Assembly: GCF_004348985.1 (NCBI RefSeq)
Contig: NZ_SMKW01000085.1
Coordinates: 1-38,511, forward strand
DNA length: 38,511 bases
Direction: 5' to 3'
Source of the DNA: Saccharopolyspora elongata
GTDB lineage: Bacteria > Actinomycetota > Actinomycetes > Mycobacteriales > Pseudonocardiaceae
Part shown: one piece after another, positions 1 through 7,528 of the stretch
How positions within the stretch are numbered: position 1 is the stretch's first letter
How the letters are laid out: the number at the start of each line of letters is the position of its first letter
The notes under the pieces: model-generated
The model's database searches: none
Seen by the model: only the letters and a program-made list of their open reading frames with translations
What the model was told of the DNA's origin: nothing
Made by a program: the position numbers and the translations under genes

Positions 1-82
1 ACGGCTCGATTCGCTCCCACAGCTCGTCGGACACGATCCATGGCGGCTGCTCACCCTTCTTCACACGATCATGATCAACCAT
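1..82 (-). CDS. IS5-type transposase, N-terminal fragment (runs off the left edge)
   Basis: Reading leftward from an ATG at 82, 27 codons are open to the window edge. The peptide contains PPWIVSDELWERIEP, which resembles the conserved start of actinobacterial IS5/IS4-type DDE transposases (usual form DELWERIEPLLP). Only this N-terminal tip is visible, so no catalytic residue can be checked. The terminal inverted repeat of the element probably lies between 83 and about 130, but I cannot fix it without the other end. The element directly precedes the XRE/TIR operon, a common setting for horizontally acquired defence genes. Family assignment rests on this short motif only. Confidence 0.6.
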   Translation of the reverse strand, partial: MVDHDRVKKGEQPPWIVSDELWERIEP

Positions 83-208
83 CAGGGAATGCCAGTCACT
101 ACAAGTGATCATTCTGTTAGGAACTCTAAGGTCTGCCGGTGGTCCGGCCTCCCAGTCGCCGGACCGGCACGTTTCACCGTGCGCGAAAACCGGTCGGGAC
201 CAACAGCC

Positions 209-244
209 GTTTCCCGTCGCCCGCTGAACCGGGCAACGGGAAAC
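209..244 (+). promoter_or_regulatory. Leader hairpin next to the ribosome site of the XRE gene
   Basis: A 14-bp stem (209-222 with 231-244, one mismatch, 8-nt loop) ends two bases before the GGAGG at 247-251 that serves the GTG at 257. In RNA the hairpin would sit against the ribosome site; in DNA it could be an operator for the encoded regulator. Both roles are inference. Confidence 0.5.
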
Positions 245-256
245 CCGGAGGACGAT

Positions 257-1534
257 GTGACTGAACAGCCCACACTGTTCGGGGCAGAGCTTCGAAGACT
301 GCGCACCGCGGCCGGTCTTTCGCTCACTCGAATGGCCGCGCTGCTGCATTACAGCAAGGGCTACGTCAGCAAGATCGAAACCGGCGGGAAACGGCCGACA
401 CCGGATTTCGCCCGGCGTTGCGATTCGCTCCTCGAAGCCGGTGGAGAACTCGCGAGCCTGGTTCCCGCGCGGTCTTCCGAAGCATCGCTGCCCGAGGTGA
501 ACGGCGACGGTGAGGTGTGGTTGATGGGTCTCGATTCAGGCGGGAAGAGCTGGTTCCGGCCGATGGACCGGCGGCAGGTGCTGGCGGCGGGCGCGGCCTC
601 GGTGCTCGCCTTCGGCATGGGCGGCGGTCACGCGATCGCCGAGGACGGCACGGTCTCGACGTTCCGCACCATGTTCGACCAGTTCCGCACGCTGGGCCAA
701 ACGGCGAGCCCCTCGGTGGTGCTGCCCGCGCTCATCGCGCAAACCCACACCCTCCGCGAGCTCGCGGCCCAGTCTCGGCGGCCAAAGCTCCGTGGTGAGC
801 TCTTCGCGTTGAACTCGCGGTACGCGGAATTCGCCGGGTGGATGGCGCAGGAATCGGGAAACGACCAGGCCGCGCTGTGGTGGACCGACCGCGCGGTGGA
901 GCTGGCCGAAGCCGGCGAAGACCGAACACTGGCCGCGTACTCGCTGGTCCGGCGCGCGCTGGTCGCCATGTACCAACGAAATGCACAGCACACGATCGAC
1001 CTGTCGCGCCAAGCGCAAAGCAGCGCAACAACCGCACGCATCCGCGGTTTGGCCGCTTTGCACGAGGCGCAAGGCCATGCTCTCGCCAGCGACTACGACG
1101 CGTGTATGCGCGCTCTGGATCACGCGCGCGAAATGCTCAGCACCTCGCAACCCGAAGCCGGGCCGGTGCTCGGTACGACGAACCTCACCGACCCGGTCGA
1201 GATGATCCACGGCTGGTGCCTCCACGACCTCGGACGCATCCATGCCGCTACCGCGGTCCTCGACCGCGAGGTCCAACGCCTGTCGCCGCAGGCGCTTCGC
1301 TCTCAGGCGCGTTACGGCGTGCGCCGCGCACTGGCCCACGCCTCGGCCGGCGACATCGACCACGCCTGTGCTCTGGTCGGCCAGATCCTCGGTGTCGTCG
1401 ACACCGTCGGCTCGGCGACCATCATCACCGACCTCCGCCAGCTGAGCCACGTTCTCGCCCGGCACCACCGGGTTCGGTCAGTCCGCGAGCTGCAACCCCG
1501 GCTGATCACCTCGTTGCACAACCAGTCCAGCTGA
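257..1534 (+). CDS. XRE-family transcriptional regulator with TPR-like C-terminal half
   Basis: The 425-residue protein opens with an XRE helix-turn-helix (about residues 8-62: LRRLRTAAGLSLTRMAALLHYSKGYVSKIETGGKRP). A helical region of TPR-like repeats follows from about residue 140 to the end. GTG 257 is chosen because GGAGG lies at 247-251; an open frame reaches back to 71 but that part overlaps the IS end and does not look like protein. An internal segment near residues 103-120 (DRRQVLAAGAASVLAFG) resembles a Tat signal core although the protein should be cytoplasmic. It lies 42 bases upstream of the TIR gene on the same strand and is the likely regulator of that operon. DNA binding is well supported by the family; the target is inferred. 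Confidence 0.85.
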   Translation: MTEQPTLFGAELRRLRTAAGLSLTRMAALLHYSKGYVSKIETGGKRPTPDFARRCDSLLEAGGELASLVPARSSEASLPEVNGDGEVWLMGLDSGGKSWFRPMDRRQVLAAGAASVLAFGMGGGHAIAEDGTVSTFRTMFDQFRTLGQTASPSVVLPALIAQTHTLRELAAQSRRPKLRGELFALNSRYAEFAGWMAQESGNDQAALWWTDRAVELAEAGEDRTLAAYSLVRRALVAMYQRNAQHTIDLSRQAQSSATTARIRGLAALHEAQGHALASDYDACMRALDHAREMLSTSQPEAGPVLGTTNLTDPVEMIHGWCLHDLGRIHAATAVLDREVQRLSPQALRSQARYGVRRALAHASAGDIDHACALVGQILGVVDTVGSATIITDLRQLSHVLARHHRVRSVRELQPRLITSLHNQSS

Positions 1535-1576
1535 GAAGTCCCCAGGCGCCATCCGTGCCGGAAATGAGGTACCCCC

Positions 1577-2308
1577 ATGCCAAAAATCTTCGTCAACTAC
1601 CGAACCGACGACTGCCACCAGGCAGCGGCGCACATCGAGAGCTACTTGTCGGGCAGGTTCGGCAGCGAAGAGGTGTTCCGCGACAGCAAGTCGATCCGGC
1701 CCGGGGACAACTTCCGGGTGCGCCTGCAGGCTGCGTCGACCGGTGCCCGCGCACTCCTCGTCCTGATCGGCCCCAACTGGCTCAGCGCGACCGACCAGAA
1801 CGGCAACCAGGCCCTGGCGAACGAGGACGACTGGATCCGCAGGGAGATCCTGAACGCCATGCAGTCCGGTGCCCGCATCATCCCGATCCTGTGCGGGCGC
1901 GGGCTGCCGCGGCTTTCGGCCGCCGCGCTGCCGCCCGAGTTGGCCCCGCTGGCCGACCTCCAAGCCCTGGACTTCGACACCGGAAACGCCGAGACCGGGC
2001 TGGTGCGGATCGCCGCCGAGCTCCTGGACCTGGTGCCGGGGCTCGCGGACCGGGCGGCGAAAGCGCCTTCGTCCGAAGGCGTGTACAACTCCATCACCGG
2101 CCATGTCGGGAACGCCATCCAGCTCCGCGACCTGCACGGTGGATCGATCACCACCACTACGTTCAACGGCCCGACGGGTCCGGTGAGCAGCGGCGCGGGT
2201 GACCAGAACAATTTCTACGGCGACGGCGCGAACTACATCGCGGGCAAGAACACCGGCGGAATCCGCCAGAAGTTCGGCTCGAAGCGGGAGCGGGGTGAAG
2301 ACCGGTGA
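1577..2308 (+). CDS. TIR-domain protein with C-terminal RHIM/amyloid-like signalling motif
   Basis: The N-terminal 150 or so residues form a TIR domain: strand A (KIFVNYRTDD, 3-12), the BB-loop region (VFRDSKSIRPGDNF, 33-46), strand D (ALLVLIGPNWL, 59-69), and DDWIRREI (84-91), whose Glu90 fits the catalytic glutamate of TIR NADases. The tail is not TIR: residues 171-196 (N-x-I-T-G-x-V-G-x-x-IQLRDLHGGSI) match the pattern of actinobacterial amyloid signalling sequences (BASS, RHIM-like) attached to bacterial NLR-type proteins. A Gly/Asn-rich stretch follows, with GAGDQNNFYG at 206-215. The stop overlaps the next gene's GTG (GTGA at 2305-2308), so the two are translationally coupled. Likely role: NAD-cleaving effector or signalling enzyme, recruited through its tail. 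Enzyme activity is untested inference. Confidence 0.88.
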   Translation: MPKIFVNYRTDDCHQAAAHIESYLSGRFGSEEVFRDSKSIRPGDNFRVRLQAASTGARALLVLIGPNWLSATDQNGNQALANEDDWIRREILNAMQSGARIIPILCGRGLPRLSAAALPPELAPLADLQALDFDTGNAETGLVRIAAELLDLVPGLADRAAKAPSSEGVYNSITGHVGNAIQLRDLHGGSITTTTFNGPTGPVSSGAGDQNNFYGDGANYIAGKNTGGIRQKFGSKRERGEDR

Positions 2309-4302
2309 CCGAAACGAACAACGAGTTCCACGACACGCAGGGCAGCCCGATCCACGCCGGCTCCGGCGATCAGAACATCAACCCGATCTACTTCACGATC
2401 CACGAGAGCGTCCAGGAACAGGCTCGCGGGCCGCGACTGACGCTGAAGGGCGACCTGAGTTGGCTCAAGCGGCGGTTCGAGCCGCCGCAGAACTTTGGTG
2501 CCGCACGGGACATGTTGCGGCAGTCCCGCACCGTCGTGCTCACCGGGCCGCCGGGAAGCGGTCGGCGCACGGCGGCGAAGATGCTCCTGAACGAGCTCGC
2601 CGACGACCACACCCCCTTCACCGTGCTCGACGACGAGGCGCGCACGCAGAGCCCGGGCCTGGACAAGTTGAAGGTCCAGCCGGGCCACCTGTTCGTCCTT
2701 GACCTCTCCGACAGCGGCGAGGACGTGTTCCACGCCCGGCAACGAGACCTCCTTTCGTTCCGCACGATCCTCCAACAGCGCAATGGCTATATCGCCGTAG
2801 TCGTGCCCGATTCCCGCAAGCACCGCCTGGATTCGGACCTGGCGCAGTTCGAGGCCAGGATCGACCGGCCGCGCGGTGCCTCGGTGCTTCGATGGCACCT
2901 GGAACAGGAGTCGATCTTCCCTTCCGGCCAGCAACTGGCCTCGGAAGCTCTCGCACGCAGCCTGTCCGCGCCGATGTCGGAGATCGCCAACCTCGCGCAG
3001 ATGGTCGTGCTCGCCCGCGACACGAACAGCAGCGGCGATGTCTCGACTTGGCTCAGCGAAGCGGTTTCCGCCCGGATCGACCGCAGCAACGAGGTGGCGG
3101 AACAGCTGAACAAGGTGCCGGGCGGTCGGCAGCGCACGGTGCTGCTCGCCGCGGCGATGTGCCGCGGCGCCTCAAGCGACGCCGTGTTCTTCGCCTCCCA
3201 CCGCCTGGTGAGCGCGTTGAGCCTCGACGGGCGCGAGCAGCCCCGGATGGAGCAGGAGGGCTACCGCACCCAGCTCGCCGACCTGAGCATCGACGTCGCG
3301 CCGAACAACCGGATCGAGTTCAGCCTGCGCAGCTACGACCGAGCGTTGCGCGAGCACTTCTGGGACAACTACCCGGATCTCCGGGAGCCGTTCTGCCGGT
3401 GGGTGGACGACATTCTCCGCATCGAGCAGTTCACCAGGCGGGACCGCGAGAACCTGGTGGACCGGTTCGTGGTGCAGGCGTTGCGCACCAACTCGCCGGG
3501 CCACGTGAAGTGGCTGATCGACCGGTGGATCTACCCGAGGCAGAACGGGACGCCGAACGCGCTGCGCGACTTCGGGGTGCGGGCTCTCATCGCGGGCCTG
3601 AAGGACGAGCGCCACGGGCACTTCTTCCGGCAGCTGGTGTACAGGTGGTCGCGGCGCAGCGACCTCCCCGGGGACGTCGGGCAGATCCTGGTGGACGTGT
3701 GCACCGAGGTGATCGCGCCGACCTACCCGGACCAGGCCCTGGTGCGGCTGCACCACCGGGCCCGCAATGAGGACGGCACCGGTGCTCCGACTGCGTACCA
3801 GGCGCTCGTCGAGCTGACCTCGCTCGATCCGATACTCCTGCGGCTGCTGCTCGACAGGCTCACAACAGGGCTGGCGAAGCAGCAGCCGTGGCCCGCCGAT
3901 CACTTCCTGTTCCTCGCCATCGCGGATCCGGTGCGGCTGGCCGACTCCAGCAACCGTTCCCAGCCTCTCGCGGCAGATCACACGATCCGCTCCCAGCTGG
4001 GTTTCTGCTGGCGTGCGGCCATGCTCGCCCGACCGGACCTCGTCGTGCAGCGCGTCTGCCACTGGTTCGACGCCGCCGGCCGGACCGCGCCGCACGATCT
4101 GCTGCTCGGCATCCTGGTGGATGCGGCGAGCCAGCACCTCCACCTGCTCGGTTCGCTGCACGTCCTCGCGCGCGATTGGAGCCGGACTGCGAGCGGGCGC
4201 CCCGATGTCTTCGTCCGGTTGTCCCAATTGATCGACATTGCGCAGGGCCTGCACGCCACCGACTACACGTTCGACCACGTGCCTGAGGAGGCCGTTCGAT
4301 GA
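2305..4302 (+). CDS. Large P-loop NTPase-like protein of the TIR operon
   Basis: The 665-residue product starts at GTG 2305, inside the stop of the TIR gene. Residues 5-30 (NEFHDTQGSPIHAGSGDQN...YF) have no fold of their own and resemble the TIR protein tail (GPVSSGAGDQNNFY), suggesting the two proteins dock. A degenerate Walker A follows at 81-89 (GPPGSGRRT, Arg where Lys is usual), with a possible Walker B near 129-135 (LFVLDLSD). The remaining 450 or so residues look helical, with winged-helix or HEAT-like character, and carry no membrane segment. The layout (docking peptide, NTPase, helical sensor region) is reminiscent of STAND-type sensors, but canonical NB-ARC or NACHT motifs are not evident. 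The gene ends in an ATGA overlap with the membrane-protein gene. Function unknown; sensor or scaffold is inference. Confidence 0.8.
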   Translation: MTETNNEFHDTQGSPIHAGSGDQNINPIYFTIHESVQEQARGPRLTLKGDLSWLKRRFEPPQNFGAARDMLRQSRTVVLTGPPGSGRRTAAKMLLNELADDHTPFTVLDDEARTQSPGLDKLKVQPGHLFVLDLSDSGEDVFHARQRDLLSFRTILQQRNGYIAVVVPDSRKHRLDSDLAQFEARIDRPRGASVLRWHLEQESIFPSGQQLASEALARSLSAPMSEIANLAQMVVLARDTNSSGDVSTWLSEAVSARIDRSNEVAEQLNKVPGGRQRTVLLAAAMCRGASSDAVFFASHRLVSALSLDGREQPRMEQEGYRTQLADLSIDVAPNNRIEFSLRSYDRALREHFWDNYPDLREPFCRWVDDILRIEQFTRRDRENLVDRFVVQALRTNSPGHVKWLIDRWIYPRQNGTPNALRDFGVRALIAGLKDERHGHFFRQLVYRWSRRSDLPGDVGQILVDVCTEVIAPTYPDQALVRLHHRARNEDGTGAPTAYQALVELTSLDPILLRLLLDRLTTGLAKQQPWPADHFLFLAIADPVRLADSSNRSQPLAADHTIRSQLGFCWRAAMLARPDLVVQRVCHWFDAAGRTAPHDLLLGILVDAASQHLHLLGSLHVLARDWSRTASGRPDVFVRLSQLIDIAQGLHATDYTFDHVPEEAVR

Positions 4303-4625
4303 GCAAGGAAAACCGGATCCTGTACGGCGGCCTGACGCTGGCGGCCGCCGTCCCGCTCCTGCTGGGGCTGCTGCTGGGATGGCCGGCGTGGGTCACCGTG
4401 CCGCTGTTCGGCGCGATTCTGTACGGGGTCTACCAGAAGCTCATGCACGGGAACAGGACCACCAGCGACCACGTCGGCGTGGTCCTGGACAGGATCGGCC
4501 TGTACGGGGACAACCCGGTGCGCGCGCTGACCGCGCACCGCTTCGCCAAGCTGATCGAAGCGGCCGGGAACCCCGGAGCAGCAGAGGAGGTCCGCCAGAA
4601 GTTCGACGCACCACGCCCGCTCTAG
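4299..4625 (+). CDS. Small membrane protein with two transmembrane helices
   Basis: This 108-residue protein has two hydrophobic helices (about 9-27 and 29-47) separated by a short Gly-Trp-Pro turn, then a soluble tail of about 60 residues (DHVGVVLDRIGLYGDNPVRALTAH onward, about 57 to the end). Its ATG overlaps the NTPase stop (ATGA, 4299-4302), so it is the last gene of the coupled operon. I do not recognise the family. In conflict systems, small membrane partners often act as pore-forming effectors or as anchors; either role would fit but nothing in the sequence decides it. A strong inverted repeat follows 23 bases after the stop and probably ends the transcript. Confidence 0.75.
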   Translation: MSKENRILYGGLTLAAAVPLLLGLLLGWPAWVTVPLFGAILYGVYQKLMHGNRTTSDHVGVVLDRIGLYGDNPVRALTAHRFAKLIEAAGNPGAAEEVRQKFDAPRPL

Positions 4626-4648
4626 GCGCGGCGTCCAGCGCCGCGGTT

Positions 4649-4707
4649 GCTGAGGTGAACGGACCGTTCGCCCCGTCTATCGGGACAAACGGTCCGCTCA
4701 CCTCAGC
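4649..4707. terminator. Inverted repeat (GAACGGACCGTTC family) after the TIR operon
   Basis: Arms 4649-4675 and 4681-4707 match at 24 of 27 positions around a short loop. The core GAACGGACCGTTC and the following CCCCG...CGGGAC also occur at 19021-19150, so this is one member of a dispersed family. The position between convergent transcripts suits a bidirectional terminator. The rest of the gap up to 4886 shows no gene I can support. Confidence 0.7.
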
Positions 4708-4886
4708 ACGATTTCCGCCCCGCCGCGCGGCGGCCGAACCCGCCCCAGGGGCTACACCCCGACCACCTGGCCCTTGACCGTCTGCTGTGGACAATAGGAC
4801 AGGCTCGCCGACACGTGCTGCGTCCGGCCTGACCGGACGGCCGGGCGCAGCTCGTCTTCACGCCGTTCTTTGGCCTGGAGCACTGG

Positions 4887-6485
4887 TCATGATCGCGCGT
4901 CGTATCGGCCGGTGTGCTTTTCTTGGCCATCCGGGAGGGTTCCCGTGAAGTGCTCCGTCCACTCGTTGATCTGGTTCGGCGTTGGGTTTCCACCCAGCGC
5001 TACCGCCGCTAGCGATGGCAGCTCGGCGCCGAGTTCCCAGAGTCGCACCCACTGCTCGTAGGTCAGGGCGAGGAACAGCAGTCCTTCCAGATTTGCGACC
5101 GGCTCCATGTCGATCACCTCGGCGCGCGAGAGGTCGAGGCCCTGGAGTCTCGGAAGTGTTGGTAGCACAGCGACTTCCACCGGCTGCCGCGAACGCAGGG
5201 TCAGGTTGCGCAGCGTCGGGTGGCCGGACAGCGGAGTCGGGTCGATCGAGCCCAGTTCCAGCGTCAGGCTCTCCAGGGGCGCGTCTCGGAGCGGGCTCAG
5301 GTCGAGTGCGCCCTGGCCGCGCAGCACCACGTCCCGCAGGAGGGGCGCGTGGCGAGCGGGCTCCAGGTCGATCCCGTCGGCCTTCCAGGCTGTGACGCGT
5401 TGGACTTCCCCAGGCATTCCGGTCAGGGAGTCGCCGTGGTCGTCGGCATCCCACCAGAACGACTCCAGGTACTCCACCGTGCGCGGGGTTTCGGCGTCGA
5501 CGAACAGGCGGCCGTGGTCGAGCTCGTAGTCGCCCCGTTCGAGCGCCTCCACCTGGCGGCGCAGCAGCGTCGTCACCGAGTCGGCGACGTAGACGGGAGC
5601 TCCTTCGTACTCGCCGCCGATGATGATCACCTGTCCCGGGCGGCCCGCGGGGCCCGGGTCCATGTCGACGGCGAGGAAGTCCCCGTCCTCGTTGACTCCG
5701 ATCACGATCCACCCGTCGCGGCTCATCGACCGCCGCACCTTCCCCGGCGGCGTCGCCTCGAAGACCGCGCCTGTCAGCGGGTCGTCGGTCCAATCACCGT
5801 CGTTCCGGTGGTGGGGGTGTTCGGCCGCGAATTCCAGGTCGATCCACGAGTGCGTGTCGAAGATGTTGACGCCCTCGCCGTCGTCGCCGTTGGCCACGCC
5901 GTACAAGGCGACCAGATCGGGCGGCAGCGCGACGCCCAGGCTCGCCATGAGCTCGGCGCGCGTCGCTTCGTCCAGCGGAGGAGGCAGTTCCTCTTCATAC
6001 TCCTCTTCGAAGATCTCCGCGCGCAGCCGGAAGTACTCCCGGAGCAGCCGCACGGCCTCGTCCGGATCACCCGCGAACGTCGGATCCGCAGGGCCCTCCT
6101 GCTCGTCCCCCGGCTCGACGGGCAGGACATCCGGCTTGAGCACGAGCAGCAGGCGATCCGGCTGGTACTGCGTGCGGATCAGCGACCGGCTGGTGACCGC
6201 CTCGAACTCGCCCGAAGGCTCGACGGCCAGCTCAACGGTCAGGTGATCCGGCCACGGCTTGGTCGCGAAGAACAGGGCTCCTGCTTCCTTGAACAGATCC
6301 ACGCCACCGTCGCGGAGCTCACCGTCGGCCAGCTCGTACTGCATGACACTGCTGCGGGCCCCGTTCTCGTACCGGTGAACGCTCGCCCACGCGCGCCGCC
6401 ATCCCTCGGGAGCGTTCTCCGCGACGCGGGCGGCCATGCCGCTGAGCAGTTCGGTGGTGTCGGCTTCCCGCCGATGACGTCCCAT
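4887..6485 (-). CDS. SUKH (SMI1/KNR4)-domain protein with leucine-rich-repeat tail
   Basis: The 532-residue protein has three parts. Residues 1-110 resemble the YezG-like family seen beside polymorphic toxins. Residues 150-330 carry a SUKH/SMI1-KNR4 domain (LPPDLVALYGVANGDD..., then GWIVIGVNEDGDFLAVDMDP). Residues 370-520 carry irregular leucine-rich repeats (LRNLTLRSRQP, LQGLDLSRAEV). SUKH proteins are typically immunity partners of secreted toxins or general interaction modules; LRRs add a binding surface. No toxin gene is adjacent. It is convergent with the TIR operon. The ATG at 6485 has only a weak ribosome site, so the start is not certain. Molecular partner unknown. Confidence 0.8.
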   Translation of the reverse strand: MGRHRREADTTELLSGMAARVAENAPEGWRRAWASVHRYENGARSSVMQYELADGELRDGGVDLFKEAGALFFATKPWPDHLTVELAVEPSGEFEAVTSRSLIRTQYQPDRLLLVLKPDVLPVEPGDEQEGPADPTFAGDPDEAVRLLREYFRLRAEIFEEEYEEELPPPLDEATRAELMASLGVALPPDLVALYGVANGDDGEGVNIFDTHSWIDLEFAAEHPHHRNDGDWTDDPLTGAVFEATPPGKVRRSMSRDGWIVIGVNEDGDFLAVDMDPGPAGRPGQVIIIGGEYEGAPVYVADSVTTLLRRQVEALERGDYELDHGRLFVDAETPRTVEYLESFWWDADDHGDSLTGMPGEVQRVTAWKADGIDLEPARHAPLLRDVVLRGQGALDLSPLRDAPLESLTLELGSIDPTPLSGHPTLRNLTLRSRQPVEVAVLPTLPRLQGLDLSRAEVIDMEPVANLEGLLFLALTYEQWVRLWELGAELPSLAAVALGGNPTPNQINEWTEHFTGTLPDGQEKHTGRYDARS

Positions 6486-6667
6486 TGGAATGCGCCCGTT
6501 CAGATCGTTGATCGTTTCCGACGGGTTCTAGCACCCGGCGCCGACAGTCGCGGCACAGCGAGCTCGGGACCGAGGTGGAGCAGGCCCAGGAGCCCGATGC
6601 CGAACATCGCGTTGACCACGTTCCATCGGTGTCAGGACCCGACACACCGATGGCTGTGGAGAACTTC

Positions 6668-6713
6668 CGCAATTTCAATGGAAATCAGAGCTCTGATTTC
6701 CATTGAAATTGCG
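6668..6713. terminator. Perfect 46-bp palindrome without loop
   Basis: Every base from 6668 to 6690 pairs with 6691 to 6713. The element is AT-rich (AATTTCAATGGAAATC arms), unlike its surroundings. It lies 38 bases after the stop of the leftward gene ending at 6751, so a terminator role is the simplest reading. The rest of the 6486-6750 gap holds only a short leftward open frame (6607-6500, 35 codons with a hydrophobic stretch), which I do not call as a gene. Confidence 0.65.
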
Positions 6714-6750
6714 TTCCTGCAGCGTCACCTCGGCGCAGGGTTCCGGCGCT

Positions 6751-7041
6751 TCAGGGCCGGTCGTCGACGTCGAAGTCGAGGTGGGCGATCCGCTCTTCGA
6801 CGGTGACCGCGTTGCGGACGGCCCGGCGGGCACGTTGGGTCAGCTCGGTGAACTCGGCGAGGTGGGCTTCGGCGGCCGCACGGTTGGCCGGGCCGTTGCC
6901 GGCCGCGTCGAGGGTGACCCGGCGGATCTCGTGCTCGATCTCGACGAGCTGGGAGAGCAGATCCCGCTGCCGCTCCTCGCTGATCAGCAGGCTGTGATCG
7001 CGTTCCCCGTCAGGCGGAACCTCAGGGTGCTCGGCGGTCAT
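6751..7041 (-). CDS. Hypothetical protein, small and helical
   Basis: The 96-residue product from ATG 7041 is mostly charged and helical (RQRDLLSQLVEIEHEIRRVTLDAAG, then AHLAEFTELTQRARRAVRNAVTVEERIAHLDFDVD). It has no membrane segment and no motif that I recognise. An upstream in-frame GTG at 7071 would add ten residues, but the AAGGGA about ten bases before 7041 favours the shorter form. It is transcribed leftward and followed by the 46-bp palindrome. Function unknown. Confidence 0.6.
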   Translation of the reverse strand: MTAEHPEVPPDGERDHSLLISEERQRDLLSQLVEIEHEIRRVTLDAAGNGPANRAAAEAHLAEFTELTQRARRAVRNAVTVEERIAHLDFDVDDRP

Positions 7042-7141
7042 CGCGAACCAGTCCCTTCGGCCGGAGCTCACCCGACGCTACCAGCCGCGCGGCCCGCCCG
7101 GCGCGAGGACCGGGCGGGCCGCGTGCGACCGTCCACTTAGA

Positions 7142-7528
7142 TCAGTTCAGATCTGCGCCGTACGGTTGGGTGATCGCCTCCAGGTAGTGACCCGCCGGGT
7201 CGCAGAAGTAGACGCCACGACCGCCGTGGTTCGTGTTGTACTGCTGCGGGAGCTTCCTCTGCGGGTCCGCCCAGTGTTCGAGGCCCGCCGCCTTGATCCT
7301 GGCGTAGATGCCGTCGAAATCTTCCTCGGTCACGAGGAATGCGTAGTGCTGCGGCGGGAATTCGATACCCGGCTCGGCGAACTGGAGCGTCACGCCCGCG
7401 TCCAGGTGGACCGTGAGGAAGGGGCCGCCCGGCTCCGCAGGCGGGAGGTCGAACATCTCCGTGAAGAAGGACGCCGATTCCTGCTTGTCGCGCGCGGCGA
7501 CGATGGTGTGATTGAAAAGAGTGGTCAT
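7142..7528 (-). CDS. VOC-superfamily protein (glyoxalase/bleomycin-resistance/dioxygenase fold)
   Basis: The 128-residue protein contains the two beta-alpha-beta-beta-beta modules of the vicinal oxygen chelate fold: FNHTIVAARDKQESASFFTEMF near the start, HYAFLVTEEDFDGIYARI in the middle and GVYFCDPAGHYLEAITQPYG near the end. His, His and Glu in these segments occupy the usual metal-ligand positions. The ATG at 7528 is preceded by GAAGG at a good distance; the longer open frame to 7564 has no such site. VOC proteins range from glyoxalases to antibiotic-binding proteins, so the substrate cannot be named. Monocistronic. Confidence 0.82.
   Translation of the reverse strand: MTTLFNHTIVAARDKQESASFFTEMFDLPPAEPGGPFLTVHLDAGVTLQFAEPGIEFPPQHYAFLVTEEDFDGIYARIKAAGLEHWADPQRKLPQQYNTNHGGRGVYFCDPAGHYLEAITQPYGADLN

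Noticed and set aside
71..256. Upstream extension of the XRE open frame
   Set aside because: It overlaps the IS end and lacks protein-like composition, while GTG 257 has a well-placed GGAGG.
257..4625. Thoeris or a known TIR defence type
   Set aside because: No ThsA-like SIR2/SLOG protein, STING, nucleotide cyclase or Argonaute is present next to the TIR gene.
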